DNA of 64,000 bases, taken from LH-M37 sp965602855. Lineage in GTDB: Bacteria; Pseudomonadota; Gammaproteobacteria; SZUA-229. A program made the position numbers and the translations under genes. A model generated the notes under the pieces. That model ran no database searches. It was not told the DNA's origin and worked only from the letters and a program-made list of their open reading frames with translations. The stretch lies in the NCBI GenBank assembly GCA_965602855.1, contig CBFCZV010000002.1:40197-104196 (forward strand). The letters run 5' to 3'. Shown piece by piece: positions 1-6,641 of this stretch. The stretch's first letter is position 1, and each line of letters starts with the position of its first letter.

Positions 1-204
1 GCCAGCAATGATTACCGACTGGCCGAATTGGATACAGTCACACTGGGTCTTAAATATGGCATGCTCATGGGCAATGATAGCGAGTTCTCCGTGCGCGGTG
101 AGATCATTTCCCAGTCCGTGAATGACAGTGGTGTGCCTGCTGGTCAGGAAACCCCTGATTTGGATGCACTGATGTTTCAGGTTAACTATTCTTTCTTGTG
201 GTGA
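1..204 (+). CDS. C-terminal end of a DUF3570-like outer-membrane beta-barrel protein (partial)
   Basis: The window opens inside an open frame that ends with TGA at 202-204, giving the last 67 residues of a protein. The visible part alternates polar and hydrophobic residues and ends in NYSFLW, a terminal aromatic typical of outer-membrane barrels recognised by the BAM complex. The next gene is apbE; DUF3570 barrels are often encoded beside ApbE-type flavinyl transferases, so I infer that family from context and from the barrel-like ending. The N-terminus is outside the window, so the family cannot be proven here. Confidence 0.6.
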   Translation, partial: ASNDYRLAELDTVTLGLKYGMLMGNDSEFSVRGEIISQSVNDSGVPAGQETPDLDALMFQVNYSFLW

Positions 205-259
205 TAATTGATTATGACGAAACAGGGATTGTTTCTGACATGCTGATCAATTAAGTTTA

Positions 260-287
260 GGGCTTCTATAAAGAAGCCCTTTTTTTT
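260..287 (+). terminator. Rho-independent terminator after the barrel gene
   Basis: The perfect arms GGGCTTCT (260-267) and AGAAGCCC (272-279) enclose a 4-base loop and are followed by eight T residues at 280-287. It lies 55 bases after the barrel gene's stop codon and ends exactly at the first ATG of the apbE frame, so apbE probably needs readthrough or begins further downstream. Confidence 0.85.
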
Positions 288-1184
288 ATGAAAAATTTAA
301 AATCAAAAAATCTAAAGCTGAAACGGGAAGCCGATTACTGGCAGGGCTCATTCTCAGCCATGGCCAGTCCCTGTGAAGTGCTCATGGAAGTCAAAGACAA
401 GACACTGGCTGCCCGTATCCTCGAGGCGGTAGCTGATGAAGCAAAGCGCATAGAGAAAAAATTCAGTCGTTATCGTGATGATAATATTATTCATAAAATA
501 AATAATGCAAAAGGCTCGCCGGTTTCAATCGACGATGAAACAGCAAGGTTGATCGATTTTTCGTGCCAGCTCCACCAGATGTCCGAAGGCCTGTTTGATA
601 TCACCTCCGGTGTACTCAGAAAAGTCTGGAAGTTTGATGGCAGTGATAACGTGCCGGAGTTTTTAGCGGTGGCCGCTATGCTGGAGAAGATTGGCTGGTC
701 AAAGGTGCAATGGAAATACCAAACGGTAACCATGCCCGAAGGCATGGAAATTGATCTCGGCGGTGTCGGTAAAGAATACGCCGTTGATTGCTGTGTACAA
801 ATAGCACGTTCTTTAACCGATGAAAGCGTGCTGGTTAATTTTGGTGGTGATCTGGCCACCACCGGCGAACGCCGAAACAAAAACTGCTGGTCAGTCGGCC
901 GGTTGGTCACCGGCAAGGAAAATGCAGTTGCTCTGTTTAAACTATCCCGTGGTGCCATCGCCACCAGTGGTGATGCACATCGTTATTTATTGAAAGATGG
1001 TGTGCGTTACAGTCATGTGCTCAATCCTAAAACAGGCTGGTCGGTACCCGATGCACCGCATACGGTGAGTGTGGCAGCACCTACCTGTGTTGAAGCGGGG
1101 ATGATGTCTACATTGGCGATGTTGCAGGGGGAGAAGGCGAGGGAGTTTTTGGGGTTGCAGGAAGTGGATTTTTGGGTGGATTAG
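288..1184 (+). CDS. apbE: FAD:protein FMN transferase (ApbE family)
   Basis: ApbE enzymes use FAD and Mg2+ to attach FMN covalently to Ser/Thr residues of periplasmic redox proteins. The frame shows the family's core motifs: EIDLGGVGKEYAVD near residue 155, NFGGDLA near 185, and the ATSGD...YSHVLNPKTG segment near 225-250. The C-terminal metal site is normally an ADALSTA-like sequence; here it reads EAGMMSTLAML, with Gly where the metal-binding Asp is expected. There is no export signal or lipobox at the N-terminus, unlike many ApbE proteins. The first ATG at 288 directly abuts a terminator T-tract and has no ribosome-binding site; ATG 360 (MASPCEV) is an alternative start. The partner substrate is unknown; the upstream barrel gene suggests a small respiratory cluster. 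Confidence 0.88.
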   Translation: MKNLKSKNLKLKREADYWQGSFSAMASPCEVLMEVKDKTLAARILEAVADEAKRIEKKFSRYRDDNIIHKINNAKGSPVSIDDETARLIDFSCQLHQMSEGLFDITSGVLRKVWKFDGSDNVPEFLAVAAMLEKIGWSKVQWKYQTVTMPEGMEIDLGGVGKEYAVDCCVQIARSLTDESVLVNFGGDLATTGERRNKNCWSVGRLVTGKENAVALFKLSRGAIATSGDAHRYLLKDGVRYSHVLNPKTGWSVPDAPHTVSVAAPTCVEAGMMSTLAMLQGEKAREFLGLQEVDFWVD

Positions 1185-1207
1185 GTTTCTGTCGCTAAAC
1201 AACCTCC

Positions 1208-1248
1208 GTCATCCCGGTATGTTTTTTAGCCGGGATCCATGTTTGGGA
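1208..1248. repeat. Dispersed hairpin repeat, family A, copy 1
   Basis: A 41-base segment containing ATCCCGG (1211-1217) and its complement CCGGGAT (1230-1236), so it can fold as a hairpin. A second copy with about four-fifths identical positions lies at 58798-58838. The palindrome, intergenic position and duplication suggest a REP-like element. Confidence 0.6.
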
Positions 1249-1690
1249 ATTTGTAGTAATTCATAACTTTGGTGGAGTGGGTATTCGCACCCACGGGCGA
1301 GGCACTTTTTATATTCCGCACATCCATGTGCTCCACCCTACGGGCCGTGTATAAAACACACGTTTAAATCTGATCCAGTCAGATTTATCTACAGTAAGAA
1401 AAAGTACCCAAAAAGTGCCGCCCCAAACAACCTGCCTCAGATTCCAACTTTGCCTACGCGTCGGCCTGACTCGCAATCCCGCTCGCAGGCCTTGATTTGC
1501 CGTCCATGGCAAATTAACCCTACCAAAGCCAAAAGCCTCGGCAAACTGATAGGGGATGGAAAAACTAAAAACGCTTTTTTATATGGTGCAACGCTCTGCG
1601 TTTATTGACTCCTGCGTGCTGGTATATATAAGAAACCTCAATAGCGCGCAATAAAGCGCATCGAGATAAAAATAGAGATAAAAGGTTGCG
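1249..1690. other. Non-coding stretch with a long-range inverted repeat
   Basis: No credible gene was found between apbE and the gene at 1748. GGCACTTTTT (1301-1310) is the exact complement of AAAAAGTGCC (1410-1419), bracketing about 100 bases. The flanking 1420-1510 stretch, rich in short C/G runs, resembles intergenic repeat debris common in gammaproteobacterial genomes. A short minus-strand frame here has unnatural composition and no ribosome-binding site. Confidence 0.4.
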
Positions 1691-1711
1691 CTAAAATATA
1701 ATAACTGCTAT

Positions 1712-1724
1712 CGTTTACGAAACG
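1712..1724. promoter_or_regulatory. Small palindrome upstream of the 1748 gene (possible operator)
   Basis: CGTTTACGAAACG is a perfect inverted repeat (CGTTT/AAACG) with a 3-base centre, overlapping a second one (TTTAC/GTAAA, 1714-1731). It sits 12 bases after a TATAAT-like hexamer (about 1698-1703) and 23 bases before the start codon, where an autorepressor might bind. This is inference from position only. Confidence 0.35.
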
Positions 1725-1747
1725 TAGTAAATGACAGAGGAAGAATT

Positions 1748-2539
1748 ATGTCTGTGCAAATTAAAAAAAGAGCAGCACGAAGCCCGAATTACCCAATACA
1801 GCCCTTAGAGTGGGCTGTTAGCAATGCTCTTCAACTCCTTGATAAAGAAGGCTTACATGCTGTGCCGCCAGACATAGTAGCGCGAAATTTAGGATACAAA
1901 AACGCTAGTAATGGCAAGGCTGGTCGAGTTTTAGCGAATTTAAAAGCGTTTGGTGTAATTGAGAAGGCTTCTTCTGGAAAATTAGCTGTCAGCCAAGATG
2001 TGCAGCGTTACAAGTTAGCTCCTACAGATAGCGATAGAAAAAGCTATTTAAAACAATGGCTTAAAACGCCTCTGCTCTACAGTAAGATCATGGGAAAGTA
2101 TGAAAACGACTTGCCTTCTGATGCTGTGTTGTTATTCGAGTTAGTAGATGAGCATGGCTTTAATGAAGATGCTGCTGAAAAAGCTATAAAGGTTTTTCGT
2201 GAATCTATCGATTTTGTTAAAAGAGCTACAAATGGTTTAGATAATGAAAGCAGTGAACAAGTGCCTGAAGGGGATGATTTTGCAACGGATGCAGGCATAG
2301 AAGTGCAGCAAATGACTGCACAGAGCAGCACAACTGCTACAGGTGTGGTGCATGAGCGGACTAAAAAAGCACCACCGCAAACGAATACTGATAATTTTAG
2401 ATACCCAATTAGACTTGCTGGTGGGCGAATAGCTTGGATCGAGGTGCCAGTGCCCTTTTATGAGGCTGATAAAAACAAATTAAAAGCACAAATCGAAATT
2501 ATAGGTACAGATGATGAAGATGGTGACATTAGTATGTAA
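1748..2539 (+). CDS. Hypothetical accessory protein with possible winged-helix N-terminus
   Basis: A 263-residue protein I do not recognise by name. The first 80 residues (ALQLLDKEGL...VARNLGYKN...RVLANLKAFGVIEKAS) read like a winged-helix DNA-binding fold. Residues 165-210 are a Ser/Thr/Gln-rich linker, and the tail is a compact segment (YPIRLAGGRIAWIEVPVPF) followed by an acidic end. Similar tails occur in unclassified proteins of integrative elements, but this is memory of a pattern, not a match. The ATG has a good ribosome-binding site (AGAGGAAG, 6-7 bases away). The gene is AT-rich compared with the housekeeping genes to its right, and a chain of three terminator-like hairpins follows, consistent with a self-contained acquired unit. 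Confidence 0.65.
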   Translation: MSVQIKKRAARSPNYPIQPLEWAVSNALQLLDKEGLHAVPPDIVARNLGYKNASNGKAGRVLANLKAFGVIEKASSGKLAVSQDVQRYKLAPTDSDRKSYLKQWLKTPLLYSKIMGKYENDLPSDAVLLFELVDEHGFNEDAAEKAIKVFRESIDFVKRATNGLDNESSEQVPEGDDFATDAGIEVQQMTAQSSTTATGVVHERTKKAPPQTNTDNFRYPIRLAGGRIAWIEVPVPFYEADKNKLKAQIEIIGTDDEDGDISM

Positions 2540-2550
2540 CGCTAAAACAA

Positions 2551-2574
2551 AAACACCCGCATAAGCGGGTGTTT
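2551..2574 (+). terminator. Terminator-like hairpin 1 after the 1748 gene
   Basis: AAACACCCGC (2551-2560) and GCGGGTGTTT (2565-2574) form a perfect 10-bp stem with a 4-base loop, 12 bases after the stop codon. The 3' T-run is short (three T, within the stem). Confidence 0.75.
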
Positions 2575-2575
2575 A

Positions 2576-2636
2576 GGGGAATGGAAGTCCACTCCTATGT
2601 AGCTGACACTTAATAGCATAGTGGATTCCCCTTTTT
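2576..2636 (+). terminator. Terminator-like hairpin 2, bulged long stem
   Basis: GGGGAA (2576-2581) pairs with TTCCCC (2626-2631), and TCCACT pairs with AGTGGA (2620-2625), leaving a bulge of about six bases in the 5' arm. Five T residues follow (2632-2636). It starts only two bases after the first hairpin. Confidence 0.6.
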
Positions 2637-2645
2637 GAAGCAAAT

Positions 2646-2678
2646 GATTTTCAGTGCTTCCCTGAAAATCAATTTTTT
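2646..2678 (+). terminator. Terminator-like hairpin 3 in the leader of the 52-codon gene
   Basis: GATTTTCAG (2646-2654) and CTGAAAATC (2662-2670) form a perfect 9-bp stem with a 7-base loop, followed by AATTTTTT. It ends 14 bases before the next start codon, so it could also attenuate that gene. Confidence 0.6.
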
Positions 2679-2692
2679 AGAAAGGTGACTTT

Positions 2693-2851
2693 ATGTCAAA
2701 AGTAAACCGCAGCAATGCTGTGTCAAAAAAAAGCTCAAATAAATCTAAAGGATATATTTTCTGTAGATTTAGGCGGGTGAAAAATAGTAATAGATACCTA
2801 GATGCTCATGACTATGGTTATGAAGCTTGGCGAATACCTATAGGTAAATAA
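2693..2851 (+). CDS. Small basic hypothetical protein (52 aa)
   Basis: The start codon follows AAAGGTG at a suitable distance. The protein is strongly basic in its first 35 residues and ends with RYLDAHDYGYEAWRIPIGK. The 'LDA-DYG--A(W/F)-I' ending resembles tiny proteins of unknown function seen in plasmids and integrative elements, as far as I recall. A strong terminator follows directly (2858-2890). The coding signal is supported by the ribosome-binding site, terminator and conserved-looking tail; the function is unknown. Confidence 0.6.
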   Translation: MSKVNRSNAVSKKSSNKSKGYIFCRFRRVKNSNRYLDAHDYGYEAWRIPIGK

Positions 2852-2857
2852 CTATGA

Positions 2858-2890
2858 CGCTCGACTCTTTAATGGGTCGGGCGTTTTTTT
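2858..2890 (+). terminator. Terminator after the 52-codon gene
   Basis: CGCTCGACTC (2858-2867) pairs with GGGTCGGGCG (2874-2883), including G-T pairs, with a 6-base loop, followed by seven T residues. It begins seven bases after the stop codon. Confidence 0.75.
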
Positions 2891-2970
2891 ATAAAGCCAA
2901 GCTCGTAGGGTGTGGTAAGGCACGAACCGCATCACTCGCGTAATCTAATCCGCGCCAAAACCCCAACAAT

Positions 2971-3297
2971 TTAAGCCACCTTAGTCTTCGTAGAAATCGC
3001 TTTAGCCAAATCCTTCTGCGAAGCCCCCAACGCGAGCAATGACTTAATAAGAAGATCAATAGAAACCGAAGCTGATCCCGTTTCCATTTTTGCGACTCTT
3101 GACTGGCTTGATTTAATTAATTTTGCAAAGGCGGTTTGACTTAAATGTTTGCGCTGGCGCATTTCTTTCAGGCTTTGGGACAGGGACATTTTCATTTCTA
3201 TAAATGCCTCTTCTTCTGGTGTTAGCTCAAGAAAGTCAGCGGCTGTTCCAATTTTCCAGCCTTTGGTTTCCAGTTGTTTACGTTTAGTCTGTTTCAT
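2971..3297 (-). CDS. XRE-family antitoxin (HigA-like)
   Basis: A 108-residue protein with a helix-turn-helix at about residues 45-95 (SLKEMRQRKHLSQTAFAKLIKSS, then SQSRVAKMETG), the XRE fold used by HigA-type antitoxins to bind DNA and autorepress. The N-terminal 40 residues carry an acidic patch (ELTPEEEAFIEM) probably used for toxin contact. It overlaps the end of the toxin frame by 14 bases; toxin-first order is typical of HigBA-like systems. The palindrome at 3632-3653 upstream of the toxin is the likely operator. The antitoxin frame is intact. Confidence 0.85.
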   Translation of the reverse strand: MKQTKRKQLETKGWKIGTAADFLELTPEEEAFIEMKMSLSQSLKEMRQRKHLSQTAFAKLIKSSQSRVAKMETGSASVSIDLLIKSLLALGASQKDLAKAISTKTKVA

Positions 3298-3622
3298 TAT
3301 CGTAATCTCTTAATCTAGCTTTGCAGATATCAATGACAATTTTGGGCGTTTTGCTTGTTTTCTTTTCAAACACTTCAAGAATCACGACTGCATCTTCATC
3401 TGTTCTGTATACAATTCGCTAGGTCACGTTGTTATCTGTAATTCGAAGTTCATGACATCGTCTTCCAATCGTTGGCATTGGCCGTGATTGCGGCATACTT
3501 AATTTTTCACCAATCTGCAATCTCCTTAGTAAAAAACCAGCTTCAATGCGGGCAGAGGAGGAAAATGGTGGTGTTTTCACTTCACCATGAAGCCATACAA
3601 CTACCTTGTCTTTTGTGTCCAT
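3284..3622 (-). pseudogene. HigB/RelE-like (phage-derived Gp49-type) toxin interrupted by an amber stop
   Basis: Read through the stop, the frame encodes 112 residues of the Gp49-like RelE-superfamily toxins (ribonuclease toxins acting on translated mRNA): VVVWLHGEVKTPPFS, then ARIEAGFLLRRLQIGEKL, RPMPTIGRRCHELRI, and after the stop RIVYRTDEDAVVILEVFEKK. A single TAG (plus-strand CTA at 3419-3421) stands where this family has the Trp of a T-W-R-I-V-Y-R motif; TGG to TAG is one base change. Everything downstream stays open up to TAA at 3284-3286. As written, the gene gives a 67-residue fragment lacking the C-terminal strands. A sequencing error or amber suppression cannot be excluded. Confidence 0.85.
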
Positions 3623-3631
3623 GTTGAAAAT

Positions 3632-3653
3632 AATATGTCATATGTGACATATT
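3632..3653. promoter_or_regulatory. Palindromic operator of the toxin-antitoxin locus
   Basis: AATATGTCA (3632-3640) and TGACATATT (3645-3653) are perfect inverted arms around a 4-base centre, starting 10 bases upstream of the toxin's start codon. This is where HigA-type antitoxins bind to repress their own promoter. Confidence 0.7.
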
Positions 3654-3798
3654 GTCAATAAGGGTTATTGGGCCGTCCGAGCATGGTTGGTATGTAGTTT
3701 TTAATTTGCCCGCCGTAATTTATTCCTGTAAAACACTATAAAAATGTAAACAAGGCAGTACCTCATCAAAGGATAGGCACCCAGGGATCGTTCCAGCT

Positions 3799-4542
3799 AT
3801 GGATAAAGCAAGAAAACTATACACAAATAAAAAGTGGTATGACTTTTCTGACAAGGTAAAACAAAGAGACGGCCATAAATGCCTGCGCTGCAAAAGAGGG
3901 GAGTCTGAAGTGGTTCTCCAGGTGCATCATGAAATATATGTAAAAGATAAACCGCCATGGGAGTATTCGCTGAGTGATTGCAGAACTTTGTGCAAGGGCT
4001 GTCATGCAAGAGGGCATAAGCTAATTGCACCTGATCGGGGCTGGACTTTAATTTTGATTGAAGATCTGGGTGGGGCAGATGGTATTTGTGAACGGGAAAA
4101 TTGTGGGCATGAGATAAGATATGCGCATGTAACTTATCACCCTGGCTGGGGTTATAAAGTCGTTGGTAGTACCTGTGTTCAACATCTAACCAAAAAAGAC
4201 AGATTGCTAAGCAGTCATATTATTACCCTGTATAAAAACATTAGTAAATTTGTTCATGGTTCAGACTGGGAAAATAGTTTCACTAAAAAAGGAAAGAAAT
4301 ATTTAACCTGTAAATACAAGCATCATTCAATAAGAATATATGGTGAAGAAAATAACTATTCTTACCAGCTTGTTTTGAAAGAAAAAGGAATACGCTGGCA
4401 TGAATTTCGAGACATCATTCCTGCCAGGAATATGAGCCTGGAGGAAGTAAAAGAATTGTCTTATATCGTGCTGAAAGGAACGGTCAGTAAGAACGAAGAA
4501 GAAAAGTCGTTATTGAGAGATGTATACAGAAAAATAAAATAA
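3799..4542 (+). CDS. HNH-endonuclease-domain protein
   Basis: The first ~80 residues form an HNH/zinc module: WYDFSDKVKQRDGHKCLRC, then LQVHHEIYV, then DCRTLCKGCHARGH, giving two CxxC pairs and the HH of the beta-beta-alpha-metal fold. Residues 95-140 hold another Cys/His-rich part (GICERENCGHEI...VVGSTCVQHL), and the C-terminal 100 residues are basic and of unknown fold. Nuclease activity is inferred from the HNH motif only. The gene is AT-rich, stands alone, and adjoins the toxin-antitoxin remnant, so it is probably part of acquired DNA that ends at aroE. Nothing clear was seen in the 140 bases before it. Confidence 0.75.
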   Translation: MDKARKLYTNKKWYDFSDKVKQRDGHKCLRCKRGESEVVLQVHHEIYVKDKPPWEYSLSDCRTLCKGCHARGHKLIAPDRGWTLILIEDLGGADGICERENCGHEIRYAHVTYHPGWGYKVVGSTCVQHLTKKDRLLSSHIITLYKNISKFVHGSDWENSFTKKGKKYLTCKYKHHSIRIYGEENNYSYQLVLKEKGIRWHEFRDIIPARNMSLEEVKELSYIVLKGTVSKNEEEKSLLRDVYRKIK

Positions 4543-4549
4543 CACAGAT

Positions 4550-5386
4550 TTATTGTAGCGAAGCCCTTATCGCATCAATCACAGATTTAGTCTCTGGCTG
4601 AACACCCCGCCATAAATTAAACGATTCCGCCGCCTGCTCAACTAGCATTCCCAAACCATCAAACACTTTTGCTGCACCGTGCTGACTTGCCCATTCCATG
4701 AATACCGTCGGTTTGGCTGTGTACATCATGTCGTAAGCACAGGCGTTGTCTTTAAATAATGCGTCGGGTAAAGGTGGCAGGTCGCCTTGAAGGCTAGCGG
4801 AGGTGCCGTTGATGACAATATCAAATGACTGGCCTTCGAGTGCATCAAAACCACAGCCTGAAATATTGCCCAGATCAGAAAAATCTTCGGCCAGTTGCAG
4901 GGCTTTTTCTACTGTGCGGTTGGCAATCACTAGCTGCACAGGATTTTTTTCCATGATGGGTTCAATGACACCACGAACCGCGCCGCCTGCGCCCAAAATT
5001 AAAATCTTTTTTTGTTTTAATGCTATTTGATGGTTGTTGCTAAGATCGCGAACCAGTCCGATGCCATCAGTGTTTTCGCCAAAATAACTGCCATCATCTT
5101 TTTTGATAATAGTGTTTACCGCACCGGCTCTTTCGGCGCGTGAGCTTCTTTTGGCAGCCAGTTGCCAGGCCTGTTGTTTGAATGGCACGGTGATGTTAAT
5201 GCCTTTGCCATTGTTGGCAACAAAGGTGTTAACGTCTTTTTCAAAATTATCCACATCCGAAAGTTCAGCGGTGTAAATCAGTATCTGTCCGGTTTGTTGT
5301 GCGAACAGGGTGTGAATCTGGGGTGATTTACTGTGGCTGATCGGGTTGCCGAAAACGGCATAACGATCAATGGTTGTTTCGGACAC
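4550..5386 (-). CDS. aroE: Shikimate dehydrogenase
   Basis: Reduces 3-dehydroshikimate to shikimate with NADPH in the chorismate pathway. The 278-residue length is normal. Substrate-binding motifs are present at the start (YAVFGNPISHSKSP), with the catalytic Lys in NITVPFKQQAW near residue 68 and the Asp in NTDGIGLVRDL near 105. The NADPH-binding glycine loop is ILGAGGAVRGV near 130. The start is GTG, sharing one base with the hemB stop (TAGTG), so the two genes are translationally coupled. Confidence 0.95.
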   Translation of the reverse strand: MSETTIDRYAVFGNPISHSKSPQIHTLFAQQTGQILIYTAELSDVDNFEKDVNTFVANNGKGINITVPFKQQAWQLAAKRSSRAERAGAVNTIIKKDDGSYFGENTDGIGLVRDLSNNHQIALKQKKILILGAGGAVRGVIEPIMEKNPVQLVIANRTVEKALQLAEDFSDLGNISGCGFDALEGQSFDIVINGTSASLQGDLPPLPDALFKDNACAYDMMYTAKPTVFMEWASQHGAAKVFDGLGMLVEQAAESFNLWRGVQPETKSVIDAIRASLQ

Positions 5387-6387
5387 TATTCAGCCAGCCA
5401 CTTGGCCACATCTTTGGCGTAGTAAGTCAGAATGCCATCGGCACCGGCGCGTTTCATCGACAGCAGGCTTTCCATGACCACGGCTTTTTCTTCCAGCCAG
5501 CCATTTTGTGAAGCGGCCTTGAGCATGGCGTATTCGCCACTGACCTGATAAACGTAAGTGGGTGCGCCAAATTCATCTTTGATGCGACGAACGATGTCGA
5601 GATAAGGCATGCCGGGTTTGACCATGACCATATCTGCACCTTCATCCAGATCGAGGGCGACTTCGCGAATGGCTTCGTCTGAGTTAGCTGGATCCATCTG
5701 GTAGCTGTATTTGTTGCCTGCGCCCAGATTGGCGGAAGAGCCGACAGCATCACGGAAAGGGCCGTAGAAACTGGAGGCATACTTGGCGGCGTAGGCGAGT
5801 ATGCGGGTGTGGATAAAACCGGCATTTTCCAGCGCGTTGCGTATGCAGCCCACGCGGCCATCCATCATATCCGAAGGGGCGACCACATCAGCGCCTGCTT
5901 CGGCGTGAGACAGCGCCTGCTTGACCAGTACTTCGATGGTTTCATCATTGAGTACGTAGCCTGTATCGTCAATCAGGCCATCCTGACCGTGGCTGGTGAA
6001 CGGATCAAGTGCCACATCGGTGATGACACCAAGATCGGGGAATTTTGCTTTCAGTGCTCGCACCGCCTGTTGAGCCAGACCATCTGGATTGAAGGCTTCT
6101 TCAGCGCCATCAGATTTTTTATCAGCACCAACGACCGGGAACAGAGCGATAGCGGGGATGCCCAGTGCGACGCACTGCTCGGCTTCCAGTAGTAGCTGAT
6201 CGATGCTGACGCGCTCAACGCCGGGCATGGAGGCCACTTTTTCGCGCTGGTTTGTGCCTTCGATGACGAACATGGGGTAGATCAGGTCATCAGTGTGGAC
6301 GTGATTTTCACGCATTAATCGACGAGAAAAGCCGTCACGACGCATTCGACGCATTCGGATGCTAGAAAAAAAATCGGCTGTTGACAT
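5386..6387 (-). CDS. hemB: Delta-aminolevulinic acid dehydratase (porphobilinogen synthase)
   Basis: Condenses two 5-aminolevulinate molecules to porphobilinogen in haem synthesis. Key parts: FPVVGADKKSDGAEEAFN, GVITDVALDPFTSHGQDG, the YGPFRDAVGS loop, and the Schiff-base lysine in VMVKPGMPYLD. The region that binds catalytic Zn through cysteines in E. coli reads ALDPFTSHGQDG, the Asp-rich magnesium-dependent type seen in Pseudomonas. I chose the ATG at 6387 (333 residues) because it follows GGAGAT at good distance; an upstream ATG would add 23 unrelated residues. First gene of the hemB-aroE pair. Confidence 0.95.
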   Translation of the reverse strand: MSTADFFSSIRMRRMRRDGFSRRLMRENHVHTDDLIYPMFVIEGTNQREKVASMPGVERVSIDQLLLEAEQCVALGIPAIALFPVVGADKKSDGAEEAFNPDGLAQQAVRALKAKFPDLGVITDVALDPFTSHGQDGLIDDTGYVLNDETIEVLVKQALSHAEAGADVVAPSDMMDGRVGCIRNALENAGFIHTRILAYAAKYASSFYGPFRDAVGSSANLGAGNKYSYQMDPANSDEAIREVALDLDEGADMVMVKPGMPYLDIVRRIKDEFGAPTYVYQVSGEYAMLKAASQNGWLEEKAVVMESLLSMKRAGADGILTYYAKDVAKWLAE

Positions 6388-6641
6388 GATTATCTCCACA
6401 ATTTGATCTGTTAGCGGGGTATTGTAGCAGTCTGATTTATATCTGGCATCCATCATAATTTTCCGATAAATAGATAATATGACGCATAATGCTGCATATT
6501 TATAAAAATACCATAAAAAATCATGGTATTTGTTGCTTCAGATATGATAAATTTTTTAATTCCCCCTGACTGCTGCTATATAAGCGTTTTCTGGTATTTG
6601 ACCGCATGCTTAGGGGTAATTGTTCCAGAGAGGAAGTGTTG

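Noticed and set aside
1309..1512. Minus-strand frame of 67 codons
   Set aside because: Trp/Arg-rich composition, no ribosome-binding site, and location in repeat-like DNA.
3660..3798. Possible promoter or small gene between the toxin-antitoxin locus and the HNH gene
   Set aside because: No open frame, strong promoter or hairpin could be supported there.
6388..6456. Longer hemB start adding 23 residues
   Set aside because: No ribosome-binding site and unrelated residues, whereas ATG 6387 has GGAGAT and matches family length.
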